A stretch of 64,000 bases of DNA from Kribbella sp. VKM Ac-2569 (GTDB taxonomy: Bacteria; Actinomycetota; Actinomycetes; Propionibacteriales; Kribbellaceae): positions 558,001 to 622,000 of the forward strand of contig NZ_SGXJ01000002.1 of NCBI RefSeq assembly GCF_004216905.1. Direction: 5' to 3'. How positions within the stretch are numbered: the stretch's first letter is position 1; the number at the start of each line of letters is the position of its first letter. The position numbers were made by a program, and so were the translations under genes. This document shows positions 23,741-33,250 of this stretch, piece after piece. The notes below the pieces were generated by a model, which made no database searches, was not told where the DNA came from, and was given only the letters and a program-made list of their open reading frames with translations.

Positions 23741-25699
23741 TCAGCCGGCGCGGTAGAGCGAGCCGCCGGCGGAGATGGCTATGGCGGTGGCTTTGCCGCC
23801 GACCTTGAGCGACACGATGAAGGTTGTGCCTGACCAGTACGTCTTGTAGGTCACGGTTCCCGAGGCGCGGACCGGGACGACGAACGACAGGATCGAGGCT
23901 GACTTGCCGGAGCGGGCCAGCATCAGGGTCGGGGCGGACTTGCGGACGAAGCTGCTCGGGTACTGCCAGCCCTGGATCGGGTTGGTCTGGGCCTGCTTGA
24001 CCAGGATCGCGCCGGCCGGCAGAGCTTGTTTGAACGGGACCTGGAACAGGATCGTCTTCGTCGTGTCCCCTGGCGCCATCGCGACCGCGGTGGTCCGCGA
24101 GTACACGCTCGCCCGCTGGTCGGCCGGCAGGTGCCACAACGTCTGGAACGCCTGCGCAGTCGTCGCCGAGGCAGTGTCCCAGGTGACCATCATGTCCGGG
24201 TCCTTCAGCATCAGGACCCGCCGTACCCGGCTGATCCCCGAGCCCGGTGCGTCGGCGAACACGTACGACTCCGCGTTCGACTTGACCGACAACGCGGTCA
24301 GCCGAGTCACCGGATTCAGGTACGTCGACATCGGCGTCGTCATCACACTGTGAGCGCTCGGACCGACGGACCACGTGCGGTACGCGCCGGCGTTGTACGC
24401 GGCGTACCCGCCGTCGACGATGATGTCCCGGCCACGTGACGTGTACGTGATGCTGGTGTGGTCGAGATGCCCGTGGAACGCGCGCCCCGTGCCGTACCTG
24501 ATGCTGTACGCCGACTCGCCCGTGAAGCCCCTGGTGGGATCAGTTCCCCATCCGGTGCGACCGAAGATGTAACCGGCCGAGTAGGCCCCGACCCGCCACA
24601 GCGGCGCGGTGCCCGACGTACCCTTCGTACCGGCGTACTCCAACGACGTGCCCGGCCACGGGTACATCCCCCGTATCTCGGTGTCACCGATCTGGTGGAG
24701 ATTGCCCATCGAGTTCGTTGCCAGGGTCAAGAACTTGGCCAGCAACGCGCGCCGGCCGGCGATCGTCGTACCGGGGTTGACGCCGCAGTTCTGCATCACG
24801 GTGATCGCGCGGCCCCAGAGGGTGTAGTTGAAGGATGCGTAGCCGGTGGACTGTTCGTTGGTCCCGCCCTGGGCGTCGATCGAGGTCGTGATACCGGCCG
24901 CGAATCGTTGCTGTGCGAGGTTCTTGTAGTCGGTCCGGCCGAGGACGCAGCCGACGCCGAACAGCGCGATGCTCTCATCGGTGCCGTGGTTCCAGGCACC
25001 GCTCCAGTTGTATGTCAGGAATCGCGCGTGACTCAGCACCGCTGCGTCCACCCACGCGTACCGGGCCGGCACCGTGGTCACGTGCAACCCGGTCAGGATC
25101 GCCTGGCGCAAGCAGATCAGCACGTTGGTCCGGTGCATGGTCGACTCCCACGCGCCGACGTTCGCCTTCCACGAGTACGGGTTGTCGCGGTACCAGTCGT
25201 ACGCGATCGTGTTGACCCGGGTCATCGCGGTCAGATCGCCATTGCCTGCGGCAACGATCCCCTGGCCGAGCCAGCGCAGTGAGTGGAACCACATGTACCA
25301 GCTGGCGTTCTTGTAGGGATTCGACGCCCAGTTGATGTTGCCGGCACCGCTGCCGACCTTGTACGCCGCGTACGGACCCCACTGGAATTTGTCGGCGTAC
25401 AGGTTCGTCAGCGGGTTCGTCTTCTCGATCCCGCTGAACCCCGGGCACGCGTAGAAAGGTGCCGCGAGCGCTTGGATCTTGTTCGTGGTCGTACCGACGT
25501 CCGTCGCCGGCGCGGCCGTCGGCGGTACGACGTTGCTCGCGCCCGGCACGAATTGGGACTCGCCCGGATCCTCCGGCCCCGGGACGATCAAGATGCCCGG
25601 TTCCTCCCCCGATGTACGAGTTTCTCCTGCAGCTGTTCCCGTCCCCAGAACCAGAACAGCGATTCCCACGGCCATACAGGCCGTTCCCCTGAACCGCAT
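23741..25699 (-). CDS. Secreted heparinase II/III-like polysaccharide lyase
   Basis: 652 residues. Signal peptide at the N-terminus (basic start, hydrophobic core AVGIAVLVLG, Ala-rich end near residue 25), then a Pro/Gly/Thr linker and an alpha-helical toroid region (WYMWFHSLRWLGQG, FNYTLWGRAITV). The C-terminal half is beta-rich with FHGHLDHTSITYTSRGRDIIVDGG, which corresponds to the Hepar_II_III beta-sandwich core. Such enzymes cleave uronic-acid polysaccharides by beta-elimination; the actual substrate could be alginate, heparinoid or a plant polymer. ATG with GGGAGAGG upstream; terminator follows. Confidence 0.8.
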   Translation of the reverse strand: MRFRGTACMAVGIAVLVLGTGTAAGETRTSGEEPGILIVPGPEDPGESQFVPGASNVVPPTAAPATDVGTTTNKIQALAAPFYACPGFSGIEKTNPLTNLYADKFQWGPYAAYKVGSGAGNINWASNPYKNASWYMWFHSLRWLGQGIVAAGNGDLTAMTRVNTIAYDWYRDNPYSWKANVGAWESTMHRTNVLICLRQAILTGLHVTTVPARYAWVDAAVLSHARFLTYNWSGAWNHGTDESIALFGVGCVLGRTDYKNLAQQRFAAGITTSIDAQGGTNEQSTGYASFNYTLWGRAITVMQNCGVNPGTTIAGRRALLAKFLTLATNSMGNLHQIGDTEIRGMYPWPGTSLEYAGTKGTSGTAPLWRVGAYSAGYIFGRTGWGTDPTRGFTGESAYSIRYGTGRAFHGHLDHTSITYTSRGRDIIVDGGYAAYNAGAYRTWSVGPSAHSVMTTPMSTYLNPVTRLTALSVKSNAESYVFADAPGSGISRVRRVLMLKDPDMMVTWDTASATTAQAFQTLWHLPADQRASVYSRTTAVAMAPGDTTKTILFQVPFKQALPAGAILVKQAQTNPIQGWQYPSSFVRKSAPTLMLARSGKSASILSFVVPVRASGTVTYKTYWSGTTFIVSLKVGGKATAIAISAGGSLYRAG

Positions 25700-25889
25700 G
25701 AAGTTGTACCTCTCCCCCACCGTCTCCGGACACCGGCGACGGTCTCCTGAGCAGACTGGCGTACCGGCGTGCGGTACGCCGTACCATCGGTCAGCCCAAG
25801 TGGAGGCGGTCAACTCACCGAGGTTTAGTTCCCCTTACTACCCATGATGCAGCGACACCCCGAAAAGTTTTCGTGATCTGGAGACAGCA

Positions 25890-25931
25890 GAGCGCCAGGA
25901 CCCCGGAAGGAGTCCTGGCGCTCGGTTTATT
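25890..25931. terminator. Intrinsic terminator of the DinB-family gene
   Basis: Perfect 12-bp stem GAGCGCCAGGAC / GTCCTGGCGCTC with a 10-nt loop, flanked on the right by GGTTTATT. It lies just past the stop codon of the minus-strand DinB gene. Confidence 0.85.
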
Positions 25932-25934
25932 GGT

Positions 25935-26462
25935 TCAGCCCATGGTTTTCTGGCCGTCGATCGTTTCCCGGATGATGTCGGCGTGACCGGCGTGCTGGGC
26001 GGTCTCGGCTGTGATGTGCAGGAAGACCCGGCGGACGGTCCAGAACACACCCGGCGGCTGCCAGGGCGCGGCCGGGAGCTCGTAGCTGGTGTCCAGGTCG
26101 AGGGTGCGGACGAGCTCGTCCGTGGCGGCGGCGACCTTCTCGTACTCCGCGAGGACGCCGGCCAGCGTCTCGCCCTCGGTGAGACGGAACTGGTCCTGCC
26201 AGGCGGCGATGACCTCCGGGGTGTACTCCACCTCCGCCGGGCTGCTCTCGCCCTTGCCCTGAGCGAACTCGGCCCAGTGCTGCTCGGTGGCACTCACATG
26301 CTTGATCAGGCCGCCGACCGTCAGCTCGCTGATCGTGCTGCGAGTGGCGGCCTGCTCGTCGGTCAGCCCCTCCGCGGTGTGCCGCAGGAAGTACCGGTGC
26401 TTGCCGAGGAAGTCCAGGATGTCGGCCCGCTCACCGGTCAAGCTCTGCTCGTTTGTCGTCAT
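25935..26462 (-). CDS. DinB / DUF664 family protein
   Basis: 175 residues forming a four-helix bundle. LTVGGLIKHVSATEQHW and the C-terminal FLHITAETAQHAGHADIIRE provide the three histidines that bind the metal in DinB-like (mycothiol-dependent enzyme-related) proteins. Many actinobacterial members are thiol-S-transferases using mycothiol, but the activity here is not certain. The ATG at 26462 (MTTNEQS) is preferred to the upstream ATG. Single-gene unit closed by a strong terminator. Confidence 0.88.
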   Translation of the reverse strand: MTTNEQSLTGERADILDFLGKHRYFLRHTAEGLTDEQAATRSTISELTVGGLIKHVSATEQHWAEFAQGKGESSPAEVEYTPEVIAAWQDQFRLTEGETLAGVLAEYEKVAAATDELVRTLDLDTSYELPAAPWQPPGVFWTVRRVFLHITAETAQHAGHADIIRETIDGQKTMG

Positions 26463-26651
26463 GCCAGGAACTCTAGAAGGCATAGCGGTCAGGTACTGAC
26501 CTCTATCGCCAGGTTCGTGGTCGGTTCGTGGTTCGTGCGTGGTTCAGCCGTAGTTGGCTGAGATAGGGCTTCTTCCGGCAGGTGCCGGCGGCTAGCGTGT
26601 CGCGGGGGGCGGCACCAAGGCCGAGCCCCGTTGCGGACCGAGGGGGTTCAC

Positions 26652-27476
26652 ATGGGAACGATCACGACCAGCGACGGTACGGAGATCTTCTACAAGGACT
26701 GGGGTACGGGCCAGCCGATCGTCTTCAGCCACGGATGGCCGCTGTCGGCCGACGACTGGGACAACCAGCTGCTGTTCTTCCTGTCGAAGGGGTACCGCGT
26801 CGTCGCGCACGACCGCCGCGGACACGGCCGGTCGACGCAGACCGGCGACGGACACGACATGGACCACTACGCAGACGACCTGAAGGCAGTCGTCGACCAC
26901 CTCGATCTGCGCGACTGCATCCACGTCGGCCACTCGACCGGCGGCGGCGAGGTCACGCACTACCTGGCCCGGCACGGCGAGGACCGGGCCGCCAAGGCCG
27001 CGCTGCTCTGCGCGGTCCCGCCGCTGATGGTGCAGACCGACGCGAACCCCGAGGGCCTGCCGAAGGCGGTCTTCGACGACCTCCAGGCGCAGCTCGCGGC
27101 GAACCGGTCGGCCTTCTACCGCGCACTCCCGGAAGGGCCGTTCTACGGCTTCAACCGTCCGGGCGCCGTGCCCAGCGAAGCGGTCATCGCGAACTGGTGG
27201 CGCCAGGGCATGATGGGCGGCGCGAAGGCGCACTACGACGGCATCGTCGCGTTCTCCCAGACCGACTTCACCGAGGACCTGCGGTCGATCACCATCCCGG
27301 TCCTGGTCGTGCACAGCGAGGACGACCAGATCGTCCCGTACGCCGATTCCGGCCCGAAGTCGGCCGCGCTGCTCAAGAACGGGGTCCTGAAGACCTACAA
27401 GGACCTCCCGCACGGCCTGCCCACGACGCACGCTGACGTGGTCAACGCCGATCTGCTCGAATTCTTCCGGTCGTAG
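26652..27476 (+). CDS. Alpha/beta hydrolase, non-haem chloroperoxidase-like
   Basis: 274 residues. Opens GTITTSDGTEIFYKDWGTGQPIVFSHGWPL, typical of cofactor-free haloperoxidase/esterase enzymes. Nucleophile elbow GHSTGGGE, the acid in VHSEDDQIVP, and the base in the PTTHADVVN end complete the triad. These enzymes hydrolyse esters and can perhydrolyse organic acids; the physiological substrate is unknown. ATG with GAGGGGG upstream. The next gene, another alpha/beta hydrolase, begins 70 nt later. Confidence 0.9.
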   Translation: MGTITTSDGTEIFYKDWGTGQPIVFSHGWPLSADDWDNQLLFFLSKGYRVVAHDRRGHGRSTQTGDGHDMDHYADDLKAVVDHLDLRDCIHVGHSTGGGEVTHYLARHGEDRAAKAALLCAVPPLMVQTDANPEGLPKAVFDDLQAQLAANRSAFYRALPEGPFYGFNRPGAVPSEAVIANWWRQGMMGGAKAHYDGIVAFSQTDFTEDLRSITIPVLVVHSEDDQIVPYADSGPKSAALLKNGVLKTYKDLPHGLPTTHADVVNADLLEFFRS

Positions 27477-27546
27477 CTCACTGTTCGGCTTCGTCACGCA
27501 TCAGCGCGCCCTCCCGGCGACAGTCGCCTGACGAAAGGCACCATCG

Positions 27547-28359
27547 ATGCACCACCACAGAACACGTTTTCTGGCGGCCCTCGGCGCCGTCGTCGGCGTC
27601 CTGCTCGCGGCCGTGACGCCCGCCGCAGCGTCGTACCAGAACGGACCGCGGCCGACCGTCGTGCTGGTTCACGGCGCGTGGGCCGACGGATCCAGCTGGG
27701 CGAAGGTCACCAACCGGCTGCTCGACGACGCGTATCAGGTCCGCGTACCGCCGAACCCGTTGCGCAGCCTCCCCACCGACGCCGCGACCATCCGCAACTT
27801 CCTCTCCACCCTGTCCGGGCCGATCGTCCTGGTCGGGCATTCGTACGGCGGCGCGGTGATCACCAACGCCGCCACCGGGAACCCGAACGTCAAGGCCCTC
27901 GTGTACGTCGACGCGTTCGCGCCGGCTGAAGGCGAGGCCGTCTTCCCGTTGGCGGGTGCGGAGTCCGCTCTCGCCGTACCGCCGGAAACCGTTTTCGACT
28001 TCGTTCCGTATCCCGGAGCGCCCGCCGACGACGTCGACCTCTACCTGAAGCACGACACGTTCGTGCAGTCGTTCGCGTCCGGGGTACCGCCCTCGCAGGC
28101 CGAGCGTCTGTACCCGGCGCAGCGTCCGCTCACCCTGGGCGCCGGCTTCAGTCCGTCCGGGCCGCCGGCCTGGGCGACGATCCCGTCCTGGTACGTCCTC
28201 GGCACGAAGGATCTGATCATCACCCCGACCGCCCAGGAGTTCATGGCCACCCGGGCCCACTCCACCATCACCCGCATCCCGACCGGCCACCTCGGCCTCA
28301 TCACCGCACCTGATCCGATCACGTCGGTGATCGAGAAGGCGATCCGCGCCACCAGGTGA
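27547..28359 (+). CDS. Secreted alpha/beta hydrolase
   Basis: 270 residues. The signal peptide is clear (MHHHRTRFLAALGAVVGVLL ending AAAS near residue 29). The mature part begins VVLVHGAWADGSSWAKV, with nucleophile GHSYGG, acid in LGTKDLIITP and base in TGHLGLITAP; this is the salicylate-esterase/PHB-like (Abhydrolase_6) group. Substrate unknown. Followed by a perfect 16-bp hairpin. Confidence 0.9.
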   Translation: MHHHRTRFLAALGAVVGVLLAAVTPAAASYQNGPRPTVVLVHGAWADGSSWAKVTNRLLDDAYQVRVPPNPLRSLPTDAATIRNFLSTLSGPIVLVGHSYGGAVITNAATGNPNVKALVYVDAFAPAEGEAVFPLAGAESALAVPPETVFDFVPYPGAPADDVDLYLKHDTFVQSFASGVPPSQAERLYPAQRPLTLGAGFSPSGPPAWATIPSWYVLGTKDLIITPTAQEFMATRAHSTITRIPTGHLGLITAPDPITSVIEKAIRATR

Positions 28360-28364
28360 GCTCC

Positions 28365-28400
28365 GTGACGGCTTGCGTACGACGGTACGCAAGCCGTCAC
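28365..28400 (+). terminator. Perfect hairpin terminator
   Basis: GTGACGGCTTGCGTAC and GTACGCAAGCCGTCAC are a perfect 16-bp stem with loop GACG, 5 nt after the secreted hydrolase gene. No T tract. Confidence 0.85.
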
Positions 28401-28507
28401 GACCTGGTGCGAGGTGTTGTGCGGGCCCGGGCGCAGGTGTAGGTCGGAGACGTCCAGGCGGGCCGGGAAACGGTCCCGGACCGATGGGCGTCCCCTGGGG
28501 AGGGATC

Positions 28508-30244
28508 ATGGGCAAACCGCGCCTCATCATCGCTTCCGTCGCTGCGTTCGCAGCTGCCCTCTGTGGAGCCGCCGTCGCCGCCTATGCCGCACCGGCCACG
28601 CAGGTGACGGTCGGCAGCCCACCGACGCCGTTCTCGCAGAACAAGCAGAACGAGCCCGCCGTCGCGATCGACGCGCACGATCCGGCGGTGATGGTCGCGG
28701 GAGCGAACGAGGAGATCGACATGGAGTCGTGCGCGGCGGGTGACCCGAGTACGTGCCCGTTCACCGACGGCGTCGGCGTCTCCGGCGTGTACTTCTCGTT
28801 CAACAGCGGGCAGAGCTGGACCCAGCCGACGTATACCGGCTGGACCGCCAGGCACTGCCTCGGGCCTGCGGTCTGCGTTCCGCGGGTGGGCCCGATCGGC
28901 ACGCTGCCGAACTACTACGAGGCCGGGCTGGTCTCCGACGGTGACCCGGCCGTCGCGTTCGGACCACGACCGGGTCCGAACGGCACGTTCTCCTGGGCCA
29001 ACGGCTCCCGGTTGTACTACGCCAACCTGACGTCGAACTTCTCCGCCGACAGGAAGCTCGAGACGTTCCGCGGGTTCGAGGCGATCGCGGTGTCGACCAC
29101 CGACGACGTTCGTGCGGCGGCGGCCGGGAGCGCTTCGGCCTGGACCGCTCCCGTCATCATCTCGAGGCAGTCGTCGACGACCTTCTCCGACAAGGAGCAG
29201 ATCTACGCCGACAACGCGTCGAGCAGCCGGTTCTTCGGTCACGTGTACACGTGCTGGGCCAGCTTCCGCAGCAACAGCCGCGGACAGGCCTTCCCAGTAC
29301 CGCTGACCGTGGCGCGATCGGCCGACGGCGGCCGCACCTGGATCACCAAACAGGTCGGACCGGCCACGAGCAACGGCATCAACCAGCAGCCCGACGGTTG
29401 TGTCGTGCGTACTGACAGCACCGGCAACGTCTACGTCTTCGGCGTCGGTGCCCGCGGCGGTGTGAACCTGCAACTGATGTACAAGTCGACCGACGGCGGA
29501 GCGCACTGGGTCGGTCCGACAGCCGTCGCGCCCGTGGTCGAGCCCGGTGTGTTCGACCCGGTCGCGGGTCGCCCGGTGATGGACGGCATCGCCGGCGCGC
29601 GCGTCGACCTGGCCGGCGGACCGAACGTCGACATCGCGAACGGCCGGCCCACCGGCGCGGGCGCGACCAACGAGATCTTCATGACCTGGTCCGACGGCCG
29701 GGCCGGTCTGAACAACGAACAGTTGATGCTGACCTGGTCGCGTGACGGCGGCGCATCCTGGGTCACGCCGGCTCCGCTCGCACTGACGGCCGGCGACCGC
29801 CCGGTCTACACCGCGCCCGCGGTGTCCCCGGACGGCACCGATCTCTACATCGTGCACAACTCGTTCACCACGCCGTACCGCAGCAACACGACGGACCCGC
29901 GTGGCCTGGTCGGCGAGGTCCGGCACGCGAACGTGGCAGGCGGCGTACCGTCCGGCTGGACCACGCTCGAACGAACTCCGGGCGGTGACCCACGGGGCAG
30001 CAGCGCGAACGCGCTGATCTCGGAGTTCCTCGGCGACTACGTGTACGCCGCCGCGACGAACGACCGCGCCGTCGCGGTCTGGAACGACGCCGGCAACGCG
30101 GGCGTCTGCCCGGCGATCAACACCTACCGGGCGTCGCTCTACACCGCGACTCCCGGCGCACCGCCCAACGTCCTGGCCGCCTGCCCGGCGACCTTCGGCA
30201 ACACCGACATCCTCGGAGGCACTTACGCGGATCCGACTCCGTGA
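28508..30244 (+). CDS. Secreted BNR/sialidase-fold protein
   Basis: 578 residues. Signal peptide MGKPRLIIASVAAFAAALCG...AYA, then a beta-propeller with several Asp-box-like turns: FSFNSGQSWTQ, ARSADGGRTWI, KSTDGGAHWV, WSRDGGASWV. This identifies a six-bladed sialidase-type propeller, but the catalytic arginine triad and FRIP motif of true sialidases are not obvious, so enzymatic activity is unproven; carbohydrate or protein binding is possible. ATG with GGGGAGGG upstream. A GC-rich hairpin follows. Confidence 0.8.
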   Translation: MGKPRLIIASVAAFAAALCGAAVAAYAAPATQVTVGSPPTPFSQNKQNEPAVAIDAHDPAVMVAGANEEIDMESCAAGDPSTCPFTDGVGVSGVYFSFNSGQSWTQPTYTGWTARHCLGPAVCVPRVGPIGTLPNYYEAGLVSDGDPAVAFGPRPGPNGTFSWANGSRLYYANLTSNFSADRKLETFRGFEAIAVSTTDDVRAAAAGSASAWTAPVIISRQSSTTFSDKEQIYADNASSSRFFGHVYTCWASFRSNSRGQAFPVPLTVARSADGGRTWITKQVGPATSNGINQQPDGCVVRTDSTGNVYVFGVGARGGVNLQLMYKSTDGGAHWVGPTAVAPVVEPGVFDPVAGRPVMDGIAGARVDLAGGPNVDIANGRPTGAGATNEIFMTWSDGRAGLNNEQLMLTWSRDGGASWVTPAPLALTAGDRPVYTAPAVSPDGTDLYIVHNSFTTPYRSNTTDPRGLVGEVRHANVAGGVPSGWTTLERTPGGDPRGSSANALISEFLGDYVYAAATNDRAVAVWNDAGNAGVCPAINTYRASLYTATPGAPPNVLAACPATFGNTDILGGTYADPTP

Positions 30245-30257
30245 CGATCCGGCCGTT

Positions 30258-30285
30258 GGGGGTGCCGTCCTGTGACGGCGCCCCC
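30258..30285 (+). terminator. Hairpin terminator
   Basis: GGGGGTGCCGTC pairs with GACGGCGCCCCC (one mismatch) around a 4-nt loop, 13 nt after the BNR-protein gene. Confidence 0.75.
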
Positions 30286-30328
30286 GCGGCGCTGCTGTTC
30301 AGCCAGCAACTGGGGTAGCGTCGATGAC

Positions 30329-31357
30329 GTGCGCGCCATCCAGTACTCCGTGACCGGTGAGCCCGACGTCCTGACCCTCGTGGACAGGCCGCTGACCGAG
30401 GTAGGTGCCGGAGAAGTGCGGGTGCGGATCCACCGGTCGGGCGTCAATCCGACCGACTGGAAGTCGCGCCGCGGCAGCGAGGCCGGTACGCCGGTGCACC
30501 CGGCGCAGGTGCCGAACCAGGACGGATCCGGTGTCGTGGACGCCGTCGGCCAGGGCGTCGACGCGGCCCTCACCGGTCGCCGGGTCTGGCTCTGGGAGGC
30601 CGCGTACCAACGGCCTTCGGGAGGTACGGCGCAGGAGTACGCCGTGGTCCCGGTGCGTCATGTGGTGCCGCTGCCCGACGACGCGTCGTACGACCTCGGC
30701 GCCGCGCTCGGCGTACCGTTCCTGACCGCACATCGATGCCTGACGGTGACCGAGGACGGCCCTGATCGCCTCGGACCAGGCAAGCTCGCCGGCCGCACCG
30801 TGCTGGTGGCCGGCGGCGCCGGAGCGGTCGGCAACGCGGCGATCCAGCTGGCCCGGTGGTCCGACGCGACCGTGATCACCACCGTGAGCAGCCCGGAGAA
30901 GGGCAAGCTGGCTGCGCTGGCCGGCGCCGACCACGTGATCGACTACAAGCAGCAGGACGTGGTCGCGGAGGTACGGGCGATCGCACCGCACGGCGTGCAC
31001 ACGATCGTCGAGGTGTCGCCGGCGGCGAACGCGGCCATCGACGCCGCGGTGATCGCGCCGCACGGCTCGGTGTCGGTGTACGCGACCGACGGAGGCGCGA
31101 CGATGGAACTCCCGGTGCGCGCCTCGATGGTGCCCAACGCCCGCTGGCAGTTCGTCCTGCTCTACACGGCTCCCGAGTCCTGGCGCCCGCGCGGCCTGGC
31201 CGACGTCTCGGCCGCGGTCGAGGCCGGCGCGGTCCGCATCGGCCCCGACGCCGGCCTCCCACTGCACCACTACCCACTCGGCCAGGCCGCGGACGCTCAC
31301 GCCGCCGTCGAGGAAGCCGTCGTCGGCAAGGTCCTCATCGACGTCATTCCAGACTGA
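30329..31357 (+). CDS. NADPH:quinone reductase-like MDR-superfamily oxidoreductase
   Basis: 342 residues. N-terminal GroES-like domain (RIHRSGVNPTDWKSR) and Rossmann domain with VLVAGGAGAVGNAAIQLARW. The zinc-binding cysteines of alcohol dehydrogenases are lacking, so this is a zeta-crystallin/quinone-reductase type enzyme reducing quinones or enones with NADPH. GTG at 30329; the frame begins earlier in the terminator region of the previous gene. Convergent with the AAC(3)-like gene 8 nt away. Confidence 0.88.
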   Translation: MRAIQYSVTGEPDVLTLVDRPLTEVGAGEVRVRIHRSGVNPTDWKSRRGSEAGTPVHPAQVPNQDGSGVVDAVGQGVDAALTGRRVWLWEAAYQRPSGGTAQEYAVVPVRHVVPLPDDASYDLGAALGVPFLTAHRCLTVTEDGPDRLGPGKLAGRTVLVAGGAGAVGNAAIQLARWSDATVITTVSSPEKGKLAALAGADHVIDYKQQDVVAEVRAIAPHGVHTIVEVSPAANAAIDAAVIAPHGSVSVYATDGGATMELPVRASMVPNARWQFVLLYTAPESWRPRGLADVSAAVEAGAVRIGPDAGLPLHHYPLGQAADAHAAVEEAVVGKVLIDVIPD

Positions 31358-31365
31358 GGACGGCC

Positions 31366-32208
31366 CTACTCGGCGAGGGCGGCCAAGCGCTGTTGCAGGG
31401 CTGCGGCGCAGCGGCAGGTCGGGTCGTCGGTGCAGAGGAGGGCGGCGGGGTCGGCTTCGACGAACTGCCGGGTCGCTGCCAGTACTGCCTGTTTGGGGAT
31501 TCGGCGGATGCGGGCGTTTCCGATCTGGATTTCCTTGGTCGCAGAGCGCAGTACCGGCTCGATCATGCCGAAGTGGTGGCTTTCGCCGGGGACGTTGGGG
31601 AGCTCGGCCCACAGGCCGTCGGCTGACTTCGCGTACCTGTAGAAGCGCGAGCGGCCGAGATACTGCTCGGCGAGGTGGATCGTGGTGTTCGAGGTGTGGG
31701 TGACGCCGAGCAGCAGCACGTCGCCGTCGAGGGCCTCGATCGGGCCGAGCGGCCAGTCGGGGCGCTGCGCTTCCAGGAGCCGTTCAGCCGCGGGGCCGGC
31801 GGCCTGGTAGGAAAACAGCGGATGCTCGGTGCGGAACGGCGAGCAGGTCAGGCGGAAAGTTTCCGGAATCGTTCCGAGCCAGCGGTCGATCGGGAGCTCG
31901 GCACGGAAACTGGTTGCCTGTGACAACCGAGCGTCGAAGTCCGGCCAGTCGTTCGCGTTCCAGTAGGCGTTGTGCGGCCGAACCAGTCCGGGTGGTGCCG
32001 GGATCCCGGTGAGATCCCACGTGCCGGCAGGCATCAGCACGGTCCCGCACACCTCGGTCAGCGCCGAGCAAACCGCCTCCGCGCCACCGTCGACGTACCC
32101 GAAGGAACTCAGCGACGAGTGCACGATCACCTCGGACGCCCGCCCCAGCCCGAGCTGCCGCAGGCCGTCGACGAGGTCCGCTCCGGTCACGACATCCGTT
32201 GCGCGCAT
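31366..32208 (-). CDS. Aminoglycoside N(3)-acetyltransferase (AAC(3)) family protein
   Basis: 280 residues. VIVHSSLSSFGYVDGGAEAVCSAL and TVLMPAGTWDLTG near the N-terminus, and LLLGVTHTSNTTIHLAEQ with the conserved histidine, are the AAC(3) core. Family members acetylate the 3-amino group of aminoglycosides with acetyl-CoA, but many chromosomal homologues have other substrates, so resistance is not implied. The Cys pair near the C-terminus (CTDDPTCRC) resembles a small metal site and is unusual. Confidence 0.85.
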   Translation of the reverse strand: MRATDVVTGADLVDGLRQLGLGRASEVIVHSSLSSFGYVDGGAEAVCSALTEVCGTVLMPAGTWDLTGIPAPPGLVRPHNAYWNANDWPDFDARLSQATSFRAELPIDRWLGTIPETFRLTCSPFRTEHPLFSYQAAGPAAERLLEAQRPDWPLGPIEALDGDVLLLGVTHTSNTTIHLAEQYLGRSRFYRYAKSADGLWAELPNVPGESHHFGMIEPVLRSATKEIQIGNARIRRIPKQAVLAATRQFVEADPAALLCTDDPTCRCAAALQQRLAALAE

Positions 32209-32309
32209 CTCGGAAATATCCCATCCGCAGGCTGATTCCGCCTGGCATTTTCACCGGTTCTTGCGCAGAACGGCGGTAAGGGGGACCGTCGGAGCCGGGG
32301 GTGGGTCTG

Positions 32310-33206
32310 ATGATTCTGGTCGTTGGTGGGACCGGGGAGTTGGGTGGGCGGGTTGTCCGCCTGCTGCTGGAGCGGGATCTCGGTGTGCGGTGCCTGGTAC
32401 GGCCCGCAAGTGATGCGACGGGGCTCGAGAGTGCTGGTGCGGAGGTCGTGCGGGGCGACCTGACGGATGCCGCGAGTCTGCGGGCGGCTTGTGATGAGGC
32501 GGACACCGTTGTCTCGACCGCGACAGCGATCGCGCGGCGGCTGAGCGGCGCACGCAGGCCCACGATCCACGAGACCGACAAGCTCGGGACAGCGGCGCTC
32601 GTCGACGCGGCCGAGGAGGCCGGCGTACGGCGGTTCGTCTACGTCTCGTACGCCGGGATCAGCTCGATGCTCGGGACACCGCTGGAGCACGCCAAGCTGG
32701 CGATCGAGGACAAGCTGGGGCAATCGGCGATGCGCAGTGTGATCGTGCGGCCGGACGCGTTCCAGGAGATTCACCTTGCGCCGTTGGGCAGGTTCGATGT
32801 TGCCAAGGGCAAGATTTCGCTGATCGGGAGCGGCGACGCGAAGGTTCGCTGGGTGAGCACGGACGACGTCGCGGCCCTGCTCGCCGCCGTCGCGGTGGAG
32901 CCCGATCCGCCCGCGATGATCGAGGTCGGCGGCCCGGAGGAGCTCAGCCGGAAGGAGGCGGTCGTGGTCGCCGAGGACCTCACTCGTCGTCAGATGAAGG
33001 TGCAGCGGATGCCGGCGCCGGTCGCCCGCCTGGCGATCCGCCTGCTGAAGCGGCGCAACGACGCACTCGCGTCGGTCTTCGGCGCCGGACTGCTCCAGTC
33101 CGGACCGGACGCCACCTGGACCGACGAGCCGCTCCGCAGCCGCGGCATCACGCCCCGCTCCGCCACCGACTACCTCCGCGACCAGGTGAACCACCTACCT
33201 CGATAG
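32310..33206 (+). CDS. NmrA-like NAD(P)-binding protein (atypical SDR)
   Basis: 298 residues. ILVVGGTGELGGRVVRLLLERD is the dinucleotide-binding turn; FVYVSYAGIS and VRPDAFQE replace the classical YxxxK site, as in NmrA-type/atypical SDRs that sense or use NAD(P)H. The C-terminal half (MIEVGGPEELSRKEAVVVAEDL) is the usual substrate-binding part. ATG at 32310; a GTG nine nt upstream is possible. Convergent with the NUDIX gene. Confidence 0.85.
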   Translation: MILVVGGTGELGGRVVRLLLERDLGVRCLVRPASDATGLESAGAEVVRGDLTDAASLRAACDEADTVVSTATAIARRLSGARRPTIHETDKLGTAALVDAAEEAGVRRFVYVSYAGISSMLGTPLEHAKLAIEDKLGQSAMRSVIVRPDAFQEIHLAPLGRFDVAKGKISLIGSGDAKVRWVSTDDVAALLAAVAVEPDPPAMIEVGGPEELSRKEAVVVAEDLTRRQMKVQRMPAPVARLAIRLLKRRNDALASVFGAGLLQSGPDATWTDEPLRSRGITPRSATDYLRDQVNHLPR

Positions 33207-33250
33207 GCGATCGCAGGACCCGGGCACATTCCCGGCCCCGCTACACGAGG

